Source: Ancrocorticia populi (GTDB lineage: Bacteria > Actinomycetota > Actinomycetes > Actinomycetales > Actinomycetaceae). From it: a DNA stretch of 64,000 nt. Positions 52,442 to 60,937 of this stretch are shown one piece after another. The translations under genes were made by a program, and so were the position numbers. The DNA lies in the NCBI RefSeq assembly GCF_003123745.1, contig NZ_QETB01000001.1, positions 310,001 to 374,000 of the forward strand. Reading direction: 5' to 3'. The notes below the pieces were generated by a model. That model did no database searches and was not told the origin of the DNA. It saw only the letters and a list, made by a program, of their open reading frames with translations. The stretch's first letter is position 1. The number at the start of each line of letters is the position of its first letter.

Positions 52442-53494
52442 ATGTCTATCGTTGCAGATCATCACGGGTTTGTCATAGGCGTGGACTGCCACGCCAGAAA
52501 CCATGTCTATAGTATCGCCGCCGCTAGGGGCGACATTCTAGCCACTCGCCAGTTCCCGACCACAAGGGCGGGGATGGGTCGGGCCATCTCGTGGGTCGGC
52601 AAACACACCGGTGGGGACATGTCGGCATTGTTCGCGATTGAGGGAACCCGCACCTATGGGGCCAACCTGTCTCGGCATGTTGGCCGGGCTGGCTACAAGC
52701 GAGTCGAGGCCCCGTGGACAGCCACGTCCGCCAAGGGTAAGAGCGATGAGATTGATGCCGGCAAGATCGCACGAGCGACCTTGGCCTGTCAGATCGACCA
52801 GTTGAGGGATCCGCGCGCGGACGGGATCCGCGGGGCCCTCGCCATTTTGCTGGCGTCTCGGAACCAGATGCAAAAGGCCAAGACCAGTGCGAAAAACCAG
52901 TTGACCGCGCTGATGCGTTTCCACGATTTGGGTATCGATGTACGCAAGGCCGTGAGCATGAAACAGGTCAAGACGATCGCTACCTGGCAGGCTCGCGATA
53001 CTGGGGATATTGCCGTGTTCTACGCGATAAGGGAGGCGATCGACCTAGCGCAGACGGTTCTTCAGTTGGAGAAAAATGCAGCTACCAACCGGGCGGAGAT
53101 TCTGGCGTTGGTTCGCCAGTGCGAAGCCGGGGTGTTGCTCAAAGAGAAGGGGTATGGTCCGATCTCGGTGGCCCAGATCTTCGTGTCTTTCTCCCATGTT
53201 GGCCGGATCGATTCTGAGGCTAAGTTTGCCGCCTTGGCCGGGGTTAACCCGGTCCCGGCTTCTTCCGGCAACACCGTCCGTCACCGCCTGAACAGGCGCG
53301 GAGATAGGCAGCTTAATCGTGCCCTGCACACGATCGCGCTGACGAGAATGAGGCAGGACGAGGAAACCGAAGCCTATGTCGCTCGCCGCCGCCTTGAGGG
53401 TAAAACCGACCGTGAAATCCGCCGCTGCCTCAAACGCTACCTCGCCCGCCACGCCTACCGGACACTCAACCAAACCCAACCCGCCCAGACTTGA
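52442..53494 (+). CDS. IS110-family transposase (RuvC-like DEDD recombinase)
   Basis: 350 aa. The N-terminal RuvC-like DEDD domain begins VIGVDCHARNHVYSIA, followed by FAIEGTRTYGANLS and KSDEIDAGKIARA, which supply the acidic residues. The C-terminal Tnp domain with the serine motif reads FAALAGVNPVPASSGNTVRH. Both halves are complete. These enzymes insert DNA with a bridge RNA choosing the target. GTGAAAGGA precedes the ATG. Confidence 0.92.
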   Translation: MSIVADHHGFVIGVDCHARNHVYSIAAARGDILATRQFPTTRAGMGRAISWVGKHTGGDMSALFAIEGTRTYGANLSRHVGRAGYKRVEAPWTATSAKGKSDEIDAGKIARATLACQIDQLRDPRADGIRGALAILLASRNQMQKAKTSAKNQLTALMRFHDLGIDVRKAVSMKQVKTIATWQARDTGDIAVFYAIREAIDLAQTVLQLEKNAATNRAEILALVRQCEAGVLLKEKGYGPISVAQIFVSFSHVGRIDSEAKFAALAGVNPVPASSGNTVRHRLNRRGDRQLNRALHTIALTRMRQDEETEAYVARRRLEGKTDREIRRCLKRYLARHAYRTLNQTQPAQT

Positions 53495-53541
53495 CACACA
53501 TAGAAGCATCAAACCCGGGCGAGGAAGGCGGCGTGTGAGGT

Positions 53542-54513
53542 CTACTCCACTGGCTCGATCACCAAAGAATCGTAATCGGGCTCCTCGGAGATGACGCCCT
53601 GGTCAAGGGCAGCCTCGCCGTATAGCTTGATGGATTCGGTATCCAGGCCCGTGGGGTACACCCCGAACAAGATGCGATCAGCAACATCCTGATCCAACCC
53701 AACTTCGGAGACGGCCAGCTCACGGAGCTTATCCGTGTTCTCAGTGGCGTATTCGTTGGACTTGTCCATGGCCTTTTGGAAGGATTCCACGATCTCCGGG
53801 TTGTTTTCAGCGAAATCGCCCGAGGTGATGTAGTAGCCCAGCGTCGCGTCGGGGAAGGCCTCAACGAAGTTGGACAGAACGGGCCGGTAGCCGTTGTCCA
53901 GCGCGATGGTGCGGAAGGGCTCAACCATCCAGATGGCGTCAACATCTCCGCGCTCTAGAGCTCCGGACATATCCGAGTAGTTCATGGGAACGTACTCGAT
54001 GCCTGAGGGATCGATCCCATTGTTTTCGAGCGCCACGGGAATGGTGACGTCGCCTAGATTCTTGGTGGAGTTCACCGCGATTTTCTTGCCCGGGAGGTCC
54101 TCCGGGCCCTGAATATCGGAATCCTCTTCCACGAACACCTGCGAGGTGGATTCGTCGGGATCGGAGCCAACGCCGCAGCAGGAGCTCACGAACTTGATGT
54201 CGAGTCCCTGATCGATGGCCGCGAGATCCGAAACCACGTTGGCGTATCCGATCGGGCTTTCGCCGTTCACCACAGAGGGAATGATGGCTGAGCCGGATTC
54301 GGCGATCTTTACCTCAACGTCCAAGCCCTCTTCCTCGAAGAATCCTTCTTGGATCCCCAGATAGAGCGGCGTGGAATCGGTGGTGGTGATCTGGTAAACC
54401 GTGAGTTTAGTGAGGCCGTCTTCGCCTTCTTCAAGGCCATCGTCGGAGCCGCACGCGGCCAGAGCGAGCATCGAGGACGCCGCCAAGGCAGCGAGTTTCA
54501 TTGATCTCTTCAT
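53542..54513 (-). CDS. ABC transporter substrate-binding lipoprotein, NitT/TauT (NMT1) type
   Basis: About 323 aa from the ATG giving MKRSMKLAALAASSMLALAAC, a signal peptide with lipobox LAAC. The mature protein has the NMT1/SsuA-like fold (PLYLGIQEGFFEEEGLDVEV, GESPIGYANVVSDLAAIDQG, DAIWMVEPFRTIA). An unusual Cys-Cys pair, VSSCCGVG, lies in the ligand region. It is the last gene of a six-gene minus-strand operon with an ATPase, two permeases, a thioesterase-ligase fusion and an oxidoreductase. The ligand is probably a carboxylate later activated by the ligase; this is an inference from context. Confidence 0.85.
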   Translation of the reverse strand: MKRSMKLAALAASSMLALAACGSDDGLEEGEDGLTKLTVYQITTTDSTPLYLGIQEGFFEEEGLDVEVKIAESGSAIIPSVVNGESPIGYANVVSDLAAIDQGLDIKFVSSCCGVGSDPDESTSQVFVEEDSDIQGPEDLPGKKIAVNSTKNLGDVTIPVALENNGIDPSGIEYVPMNYSDMSGALERGDVDAIWMVEPFRTIALDNGYRPVLSNFVEAFPDATLGYYITSGDFAENNPEIVESFQKAMDKSNEYATENTDKLRELAVSEVGLDQDVADRILFGVYPTGLDTESIKLYGEAALDQGVISEEPDYDSLVIEPVE

Positions 54514-54523
54514 GGGGTTTCCT

Positions 54524-55339
54524 TTAGATGGTGTATTCGGGAGGTGTGTTGGTAGGCACCACAAGATTGCGGATAGTGCCAAAGATATGTGCCCGAAGTT
54601 CGGAGAATTCGGGAAGGGCGCGGGTCTCGAGTTGGTTGCGATCAGCAGGCAGCCCGATTGGAACGATCTCTTCGATATGGCTGGGGGTCTGGGACAGAAT
54701 GGCCACGCGATCGGATAGATACACGGACTCATCCACATCGTGCGTCACGAACACGAAGGTTGCCCCGGTCTCTTGGCGGACCTGCAGCAGCAGATCCTCC
54801 AGATCGTTGCGAGTTTGGGCGTCCACGGAAGCGAAAGGCTCATCCAACACCATCACCTCGGGTTGGTAGGCGATGGCCCGAGCGATGGCCACGCGCTGTT
54901 GCATTCCGCCGGAGAGCTGCCACGGGTAGCGCCCCGCAGCCCCCTCCAACCCAACGCTGGCCAAACAGCTCTCCACGCGCTTGGCGATTTCGCCCTTATC
55001 GAGCCCCTGAGCGCGCAGCGGCAGAGCGATGTTCTTCCCCACGTTCATCCACGGGTAGAGGGAACGCGAGTAATCCTGAAATACGAGCGCGATCTCGCGG
55101 GGAGGCGCCGTGATCTCCTGATTATCCAGCAGCACCCGCCCGGAGGTGGGGGCGAGCAGCCCGGAGATGCAGCGGAGCAGAGTGGTCTTGCCAGCGCCGG
55201 AGGGGCCAACGATGGAGAGAAATTCGCCGTCGTGGACCTCTAGGTTGACGCCGCGGAGTACCTCGGTGCCCGGATCCTTGCGCCCGCGGGGCGGATAGGT
55301 TTTATGTAGGTCCTCGATCGTCAGACGAATATCCGTCAT
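54524..55339 (-). CDS. ABC transporter ATP-binding protein, NitT/TauT type
   Basis: About 271 aa from the ATG giving MTDIRLTIEDLHKTYPP. Walker A is GPSGAGKTT, the Q-loop is FQDYSRSLYPW, the signature is LSGGMQQRVAIARAI, Walker B is VMVLDEPFASVD and the H-loop is FVTHDVDESVYL. These are typical of the SsuB/TauB/ThiZ group. The start overlaps the permease stop (ATGA). It drives uptake with the two permeases upstream. Confidence 0.87.
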   Translation of the reverse strand: MTDIRLTIEDLHKTYPPRGRKDPGTEVLRGVNLEVHDGEFLSIVGPSGAGKTTLLRCISGLLAPTSGRVLLDNQEITAPPREIALVFQDYSRSLYPWMNVGKNIALPLRAQGLDKGEIAKRVESCLASVGLEGAAGRYPWQLSGGMQQRVAIARAIAYQPEVMVLDEPFASVDAQTRNDLEDLLLQVRQETGATFVFVTHDVDESVYLSDRVAILSQTPSHIEEIVPIGLPADRNQLETRALPEFSELRAHIFGTIRNLVVPTNTPPEYTI

Positions 55340-56103
55340 AGTTGATCCCTTCCGTTCAGGCCCCGATCCCACGCCAACAGGCGCCGCTCGATGAGGCCAA
55401 AGATGCTTGTGAGGACCGTCCCGAGCAAGCCCAAGATGATGATGACGCCCCACACGGCCGTCTGATTAAAAGAGTTCTGCGCGGTGACGAGAAAGTAGCC
55501 GATGCCTTCCGAAGAACCCGTCATCTCGCTGGTAACCACCAGAACTAGAGAGAGCGGGATGGCCACGGTAATCCCGGCCACGGCCCGCGGCGTGACCGCG
55601 GGCAGCACCACGTTGAGTTGTTTCGTCAGCCCCGTGATCCCGAAACTTCGCGCTGTATCGTGGGATTCGCGCGGAATTGAGCGCGCCCCGTCGATCACGT
55701 TGAGCAGCACCGGGAAGAACGTCCCCAGCGCAATGATGAAGATCTTCATCGAGTCGCCCAGCCCGAAAATCACCATCGCGAACGGGATAAGTGCGGTTGC
55801 TGGGATGGCCCGAATGAATTCGAAGGGCGGGGTAAGGCCGGTACGTACGAGCCGGATTTGTCCGATGATAAGGCCGACGACGATGCCAGCTACAATCCCG
55901 CATCCCAGCCCAATGGCTAAGTTGGTCAAGCTGGATGTGAGGTTCGATCGGCCTTCACCGGCCAGCCAGTACTCCCAGACGGATGTTGAGACGTCGGGTA
56001 GCGGCGGAAAGTAGATCTGGTTGGAGCTCGACGAGGCAAACCACCAGATGGCGATGGCACTGAGGGCGCCGAGCATGCCCAGCAAGGAGGTTAGGCGTTT
56101 CAT
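55336..56103 (-). CDS. ABC transporter permease (second of two), SsuC/TauC-like
   Basis: 255 aa with about six membrane segments. The coupling loop contains the EAA-type motif in ARSFGITGLTKQLNVVLPAVTPR, followed by VAGITVAIPLSLVLVVTSEM. The start overlaps the other permease's stop by four bases. Two homologous permease genes side by side suggest a heterodimeric channel. Confidence 0.85.
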   Translation of the reverse strand: MKRLTSLLGMLGALSAIAIWWFASSSSNQIYFPPLPDVSTSVWEYWLAGEGRSNLTSSLTNLAIGLGCGIVAGIVVGLIIGQIRLVRTGLTPPFEFIRAIPATALIPFAMVIFGLGDSMKIFIIALGTFFPVLLNVIDGARSIPRESHDTARSFGITGLTKQLNVVLPAVTPRAVAGITVAIPLSLVLVVTSEMTGSSEGIGYFLVTAQNSFNQTAVWGVIIILGLLGTVLTSIFGLIERRLLAWDRGLNGRDQL

Positions 56104-56888
56104 TGGGCCTCATTCCTATAGGACTCGTGCCATCCCAAGAGGCGCTTCTGGAGCGAGAGAAGTAGGGTGTTGAGGCCGAAACCCACGATTCCAATCACGA
56201 AAATGTAGGCGTACATGACGGGCAGGTTGCCCACTGATCGAGCTTGGCCGAGCTGGTTTCCCAGCCCGCTCATACCAACCAACAGCTCGGAGGTGATGCA
56301 CAAGACGAGGGCGGTGTTGGAGGCGATGCGAATGCCCGTGAGTAACTGCGGAAGCATGGACGGGACGATGAGGAATCGCACCCGTGCCCATAACGGCATC
56401 GAGTAGGCCGCTGCGGTCTCGCGCGCCACTGGATCCACGTCGCGTACCGCCGAGATTGCGGACATGAGCATCTGGAAGACGGCAGCATAGGTAGCGAGGA
56501 AGATCTCGGACGATTTGCCCGAACCCATCGTCAGGATCACGAGGGGAATCATCGCGATCGAGGGGATCGGCTTGAGGAACTCGATCACCGGCCGGAAGAA
56601 CGCTGAAAGGTAGCGAGAGGACCCAAGGATGAGGCCAACCGTGGTACCAATCACTACCGCTATCGCGAGGGCCTGAATCCACGCGGAGAGCGTGGCACCA
56701 ATCGCGGTCCAGAGCCCGGATCCGCCGAGCAGGCTTCCCAGTTCACCCAGAATCTGGGTGGGAGCCGGGGCAAATCGGCTGGGGAGCAGATCAACGATCG
56801 AGGCCAGTTGCCAGACGGCAAAGATCAGGAGGACTGTGATCGTGGGGATGAGCAGGCGGACGGTGCGGCTATGGTAATTCAGTCTCAT
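56100..56888 (-). CDS. ABC transporter permease (first of two), SsuC/TauC-like
   Basis: 262 aa with about six membrane segments. The coupling loop is in AAAYSMPLWARVRFLIVPSM, then LLTGIRIASNTALVLCITSE, the same pattern as in its neighbour but clearly diverged. It forms the channel with the second permease. ATGA overlaps with the ligase gene upstream and the permease downstream show strong translational coupling. Confidence 0.85.
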   Translation of the reverse strand: MRLNYHSRTVRLLIPTITVLLIFAVWQLASIVDLLPSRFAPAPTQILGELGSLLGGSGLWTAIGATLSAWIQALAIAVVIGTTVGLILGSSRYLSAFFRPVIEFLKPIPSIAMIPLVILTMGSGKSSEIFLATYAAVFQMLMSAISAVRDVDPVARETAAAYSMPLWARVRFLIVPSMLPQLLTGIRIASNTALVLCITSELLVGMSGLGNQLGQARSVGNLPVMYAYIFVIGIVGFGLNTLLLSLQKRLLGWHESYRNEAQ

Positions 56889-58831
56889 CGCACCTTCGCT
56901 TCGGCGCGTTGGGAGAGCAGCTTCTTATCCACCTTGTTGGTTCCGGACAGTGGGAAGCTCTCCTCGAAGAAGATGCGACGTGGATGAGCGTACGGCTCCA
57001 GATGCTCCAGAGTCCACGTGCGCAGCTCCTGCTCGCTTGGATTGGAGCCGGGAACGGGCACAACGAAAGCCACAGGCTTGGCGCCTTTGAGGGGATCAGG
57101 AATAGGAACTACTGCCGCTTCCTGAACGTCCGGGTGGTTTTCCAGCACTTTCTCTACAGCGGCCGGATACACGTTCTCCCCACCGGACGTGAACATGTCA
57201 TCTACTCTCCCGCGGAAGAAGTAAAAGCCCCGCTGATTGCGCTCGAACAGATCGCCAGTGAGGTAGAAGCCGCGATCATCGACCGGGCTGGGCACATCTG
57301 GGCGGTCCTTGTAGCCGAGCATTGTTGCAGGGGATTCGACGCAGAGTTCACCGCTGACCGAGCCGGTGTCCGATGCCAGTACCTTGCCGTCCGGGTCGCG
57401 AAGCTCCACGGCTACTTCGGGATGAGCGATACCTACCGAACCGCGCGGGGTTGGCAGGATCGGATGAGGAGCAAAGGCCACGGGCCCCGATTCGGTGGTG
57501 CCGAACCCCAAGGAGAAGGCAGCGCCGGGAAAAACCCGGCTACTCTCCTCGATCAGCTCATCGGACATGGGCGCCGAACCTAGCCAGAGCTCATTCACGC
57601 TGGACAGATCGATCTGGGGGTCGCGATCGCGCAGGGCCAGAGACATCATCGGGGGAACCCCGGTGATACGTGTGGCGCTGTGATCGGCAATCGCCTGCAG
57701 AAAGCCCTTCGGCTCGAACACCGGCTGAAGCACCACGTGATCGCCGTGCAGCAGAGCCCCCTGGCTAGTTGCCAAGGCATTCATGTGATAAAGCGGGGCG
57801 GACACCAGGAACACACGATCCCTGCCATCCGAATACTTCTCACCCGTTTCCATGATCCATTCATGAGAGGAGTGAGAGCGAACAACACCCTTGGGTTTGC
57901 CCGTGGAACCCGAGGTGTAGAGGATCATCGAAGGATCCTCTCCCGAGACCTCCACCGGCTCCGCGCCCTGGTCCGATGCAGCGGAAATGGAGGAGAGGAG
58001 ATAAACGGGGAAGGGAACGTCGTCGCCCTCAAAAAGTGGACGATCGGCCAAGACGAAGGATGAACCGGAGTTGGCCACCGCGTATTCCAGTACGGCGGCA
58101 GGAAACTTGTAGCTGAGGGGAACGGCAACGCCGCCGGCGCGCATGATGGCGAAGAATGCCACGAGGTACTCGATCGAGTTGATCCCCACGATCGCAACCG
58201 CGGTGCCTCGGCCTACCCCGTGGGCGGCGAGCCACTCTTGGGCCGCCCGGACTCTGGCGAGGAATTCACCATACGTGACGGTCTCGGGGTTGTCACCGGT
58301 CAGGGTAATCGCCGGGCGATCGGGATGGGCGGCGTTGATGGCCGCCCCGATGTTGCCGATGGCGAGCGCTTCCCTCACACCGGGGGAAAACGTCTCCTCG
58401 ATGGGCGCGGATGCTGACGCGGCGAATGTACCCTGCGCCGTGGCAGCCACCTTCTGCCCCTCGGTGTGAACCTCGGCCTGAGCGAAAGCGACGCCACGGC
58501 CAGGCTTGACTAGGCGGCCGGTGACGATGAGCCTGCCGGGGCGTGCCGGGCGGAGAAACTGAGTCTGGAGGTCGATAGTAGGGGCCGGGCCGCCGATCGT
58601 GCCGGTAAGCGCGAAGCAGGCTGCGGTGTCCAGAAGGGCGGAGAGGATGCCGCCGTGGATAACGCTCCCGTCTTGGGCGTTCGTCCATTCGGGGCGCGAG
58701 GCGGCTTCTAGAGTGATGGAGTCAGCCGTGATGGCAGTGACTTTCAGTCCGAGCCAGTTGTTGAAGGTGCCGCCCTCAAGGGTGCGCTGAACTGCGGCAA
58801 GTGAGGGAAGCGTCCGGGTAGCCGATGGCAT
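56885..58831 (-). CDS. Fusion protein: hotdog thioesterase plus AMP-forming acyl-CoA ligase
   Basis: 648 aa from the ATG at 58831, which overlaps the upstream oxidoreductase stop (TAATG). Residues about 1-140 are a PaaI-type hotdog domain (VIHGGILSALLDTAACFALT, with the HGG motif). Residues about 150-648 are an adenylate-forming ligase with the P-loop YTSGSTGKPKG at 305-315, FGTTESGPVAF, YLTGDLFERN, RGRVDDMFTSGGENVYP and the catalytic lysine near the end (SGTNKVDKKLL). The ligase would activate a carboxylic acid with ATP and CoA, and the thioesterase would hydrolyse an acyl-CoA. Having opposite activities in one chain is unusual. The substrate is presumably supplied by the co-transcribed ABC importer. 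Confidence 0.85.
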   Translation of the reverse strand: MPSATRTLPSLAAVQRTLEGGTFNNWLGLKVTAITADSITLEAASRPEWTNAQDGSVIHGGILSALLDTAACFALTGTIGGPAPTIDLQTQFLRPARPGRLIVTGRLVKPGRGVAFAQAEVHTEGQKVAATAQGTFAASASAPIEETFSPGVREALAIGNIGAAINAAHPDRPAITLTGDNPETVTYGEFLARVRAAQEWLAAHGVGRGTAVAIVGINSIEYLVAFFAIMRAGGVAVPLSYKFPAAVLEYAVANSGSSFVLADRPLFEGDDVPFPVYLLSSISAASDQGAEPVEVSGEDPSMILYTSGSTGKPKGVVRSHSSHEWIMETGEKYSDGRDRVFLVSAPLYHMNALATSQGALLHGDHVVLQPVFEPKGFLQAIADHSATRITGVPPMMSLALRDRDPQIDLSSVNELWLGSAPMSDELIEESSRVFPGAAFSLGFGTTESGPVAFAPHPILPTPRGSVGIAHPEVAVELRDPDGKVLASDTGSVSGELCVESPATMLGYKDRPDVPSPVDDRGFYLTGDLFERNQRGFYFFRGRVDDMFTSGGENVYPAAVEKVLENHPDVQEAAVVPIPDPLKGAKPVAFVVPVPGSNPSEQELRTWTLEHLEPYAHPRRIFFEESFPLSGTNKVDKKLLSQRAEAKVR

Positions 58832-59859
58832 TATGCCTCCTGACCCCACGGGGCGATGATTACCTTGCCAGTCACGCCGCGCTCTTCAAGGCGCTGGATC
58901 GCGGCCGGAGCCTCGTCAAGTGAGAGCACTGAGTCAATGACCGGGCGGAAATCACGGGTGTCTACCAGCTCCACGAGCGCCTCGATATCCTCACGTCCGA
59001 AACCGTTGGACCCCTGAATCTTTAGCTCGAAGCTCCAGATATAGCGGAGATCCTCGGCCGGATCGAAGCCCGCCGTAGCTCCGGCAACGAGGATTGTGCC
59101 GCCGAGTTTTGTGGACTTGAGCGTGGGGTGCCACGTGTCCCCGCCCGTATTGTTGATCACCACGTCAAACCCGGTCTCGGTGGAGTTGCGCGAAGGCTTA
59201 CCAAGGTTCTCGCGGGTCCATTGATCGATCCGGACCTCGCGATAGTTGAAGTAATCGTCCGCACCGATGGCCAGCAGGCGTTCCCCCTTTTCCTTTGAGC
59301 CAACCGCGGCTACAACGTAGGCGCCCAGCTGCTTGGCCAAGAGAACCGCAGCGGTACCCACGCCGCCAGAAGCCCCGAGAACCAGCACCTTATCTCCGGC
59401 CTTGACCGCGCCCTTACCAACTACCATGCGGTGCGCCGTCCCATAGGCCACAGGCATGGCCGCTGCCTCTACGAAGCTGACGGAATCCGGAAGGGGAATT
59501 ATCTGCGAGGCTTCCGCCACCGCATACTCTGCGAGCCCGCCGTCCTGTACCTCTCCCATAAGGTTGAAGTTGGAATCAAGCGGATTGACTAGAACGCGAT
59601 CGCCAGCCTTGACGCCAGACGTATCCGGGCCAACCTCCACGATTTCTCCGGCAAGGTCTAGGCCCGGCACTACCGGCATTGGGATCTTGATGCCCGGCAT
59701 GCCGCGTACGGTGAAGATATCGTGATAGTTCAATGATGACGCCCGAACCTTCAGCACCACTTTGCCGGAGGTGGCCTCGGGGCGTGGGTAGTCAGTTTCG
59801 ATCGTCAAGTTTTCAACTGATCCATGGTTTCGCAGGACCACGGCCTTCATCGTCTGCAC
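58831..59859 (-). CDS. MDR-family NAD(P)-dependent oxidoreductase (quinone oxidoreductase/enoyl reductase-like)
   Basis: 342 aa from a GTG with AGGAGT five bases upstream; the ATG three codons in is the alternative. The GroES-like domain includes SSLNYHDIFTVRG and VVPGLDLAGEIVEVG. The nucleotide site is VLVLGASGGVGTAAVLLAKQ. Zinc ligands of alcohol dehydrogenases are absent, so it resembles the zinc-independent enoyl-CoA or quinone reductases. It is the first gene of the operon with the ligase-thioesterase and ABC importer, and could reduce an unsaturated acyl-CoA; this is an inference. Confidence 0.82.
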   Translation of the reverse strand: MQTMKAVVLRNHGSVENLTIETDYPRPEATSGKVVLKVRASSLNYHDIFTVRGMPGIKIPMPVVPGLDLAGEIVEVGPDTSGVKAGDRVLVNPLDSNFNLMGEVQDGGLAEYAVAEASQIIPLPDSVSFVEAAAMPVAYGTAHRMVVGKGAVKAGDKVLVLGASGGVGTAAVLLAKQLGAYVVAAVGSKEKGERLLAIGADDYFNYREVRIDQWTRENLGKPSRNSTETGFDVVINNTGGDTWHPTLKSTKLGGTILVAGATAGFDPAEDLRYIWSFELKIQGSNGFGREDIEALVELVDTRDFRPVIDSVLSLDEAPAAIQRLEERGVTGKVIIAPWGQEA

Positions 59860-59982
59860 GGATGACTCCTGTTTCTTAAGGTTGCGATTTATGCGGCGCG
59901 AGTTCGGGTTTGCACGGGCTCACGCTCCATCGTGTTCAGGCTCGCTCGGGCCTAAGCACGCGGATGTGAACGTTGGGGCGCT

Positions 59983-60660
59983 TTACACTGTCCAGATGCC
60001 GGCCGGTCCCGAAACTTCGAGACAGAGGCGGGGCTGATCCGAGGTGCAGGCGCAGGTTTCAGTTTCGATAGCGGTTCCAAGAGCCGCCAGCTGCATTCGG
60101 AGCTCTGATGCGGAGGCCTCGGCGTTTTCGGACCTGCCTTCGGACTGCGGTACACAAAGGGTAAAACGGCGCAGTTCTGCCCGGGCCTGCGTAGAGGCGG
60201 CGGGCGAAACCGAATCCTGCCAGTCAATGATGAATGGTAGTGGCCCCGCCGTGGGCTGGGTGAGGCGCCAAGAGAGCAGCGCGCCATCAGGAGTGCGGCG
60301 GGACAGTGCTTCGAGCGGGGAAATGGGGATCCCGGCGGTGTTGGCGCGGGTCACCGTTGCGTCGGCATCGTCGGGATGAATAGCCCAAGTAGCTACCGTG
60401 GCGGTGGTGATGGTGTCCAAATCGAATGGATATGGGCCATCGGGGTGTGGGAGTGATTCATCAGCGCCCACGATCTCTAGATAGTGGCCGCCGCCGAAAG
60501 TGACTAGATAGTTTCGAGTCCCTAGGCTCTCGTGTGATCCGCCCTTATCGGGGCTGACGCCAGTGGCTCGCTCGAATTCGGCCACAGTGTCCTCGAGCGT
60601 TGGCGTGGCAACAACAATGTGGTCAAGAAGCGGTGGAACTGAAGTCCTGTCCTCTGTCAT
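59983..60660 (-). CDS. VOC-superfamily (glyoxalase-like) protein
   Basis: About 225 aa from the ATG at 60660, chosen because GAGAGGGA lies just upstream; the longer frame from 60711 is unlikely. Two beta-alpha-beta-beta-beta modules are suggested by PPLLDHIVVATPTLEDTVAEF and RFTLCVPQSEG. The pattern LVTFGGGHYLEIVG with a histidine and glutamate fits a metal site of the glyoxalase/dioxygenase family. The reaction is unknown. It lies 123 bp upstream of the oxidoreductase on the same strand and may belong to the same pathway. Confidence 0.75.
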   Translation of the reverse strand: MTEDRTSVPPLLDHIVVATPTLEDTVAEFERATGVSPDKGGSHESLGTRNYLVTFGGGHYLEIVGADESLPHPDGPYPFDLDTITTATVATWAIHPDDADATVTRANTAGIPISPLEALSRRTPDGALLSWRLTQPTAGPLPFIIDWQDSVSPAASTQARAELRRFTLCVPQSEGRSENAEASASELRMQLAALGTAIETETCACTSDQPRLCLEVSGPAGIWTV

Positions 60661-60733
60661 GGCTTCCCTCTCAGTCATTGAAGCGAGTATCTGTAATCCG
60701 AGATAAATCATCTCAGGATCCGGGGCGTGTGTA

Positions 60734-60754
60734 AACCTACTAAGTGGGTAGGTT
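60734..60754. promoter_or_regulatory. Inverted repeat in the VOC-metP divergent region
   Basis: AACCTAC (60734-60740) and GTAGGTT (60748-60754) form a 21-bp inverted repeat with a 7-bp centre, the size of TetR-type operators. It lies 74 bp upstream of the VOC gene and about 185 bp upstream of metP. No regulator gene is adjacent. The remaining gene-free DNA (60661-60937) shows nothing else clear. Confidence 0.4.
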
Positions 60755-60937
60755 ATCGGAGTTTATATGTTTAGGATACTCGCTCGCGGGTAAAGTGGAG
60801 CCGCGACTGTGATGAAGCTAATGGTAGCGCGCTGCTGATCCGTGCGAGTGGCGGATCCAGAACCGTCTACATGGCGAGACTTCTTGCGTTTATCGGTGAA
60901 TGGCCCAAAAATGGGTTGATTACTGGAAAGGGAGTCT

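Larger units (their letters stand above)
52143..53509 (+). mobile_element. IS110-family insertion sequence (ends approximate)
   Basis: An intact IS110-type transposase is preceded by about 300 bp of non-coding DNA, the arrangement of IS110 elements, which lack clear inverted repeats and carry a structured RNA in the long untranslated end. The limits are inferred from the break in the TTGACGCA repeat on the left and the reappearance of AAACCCGGG on the right. They could be off by tens of bases. Confidence 0.65.

Noticed and set aside
60661-60937. SAM or other riboswitch upstream of metP
   Set aside because: I could not find the conserved core of a known class; only a 21-bp inverted repeat suggesting a protein operator was seen.
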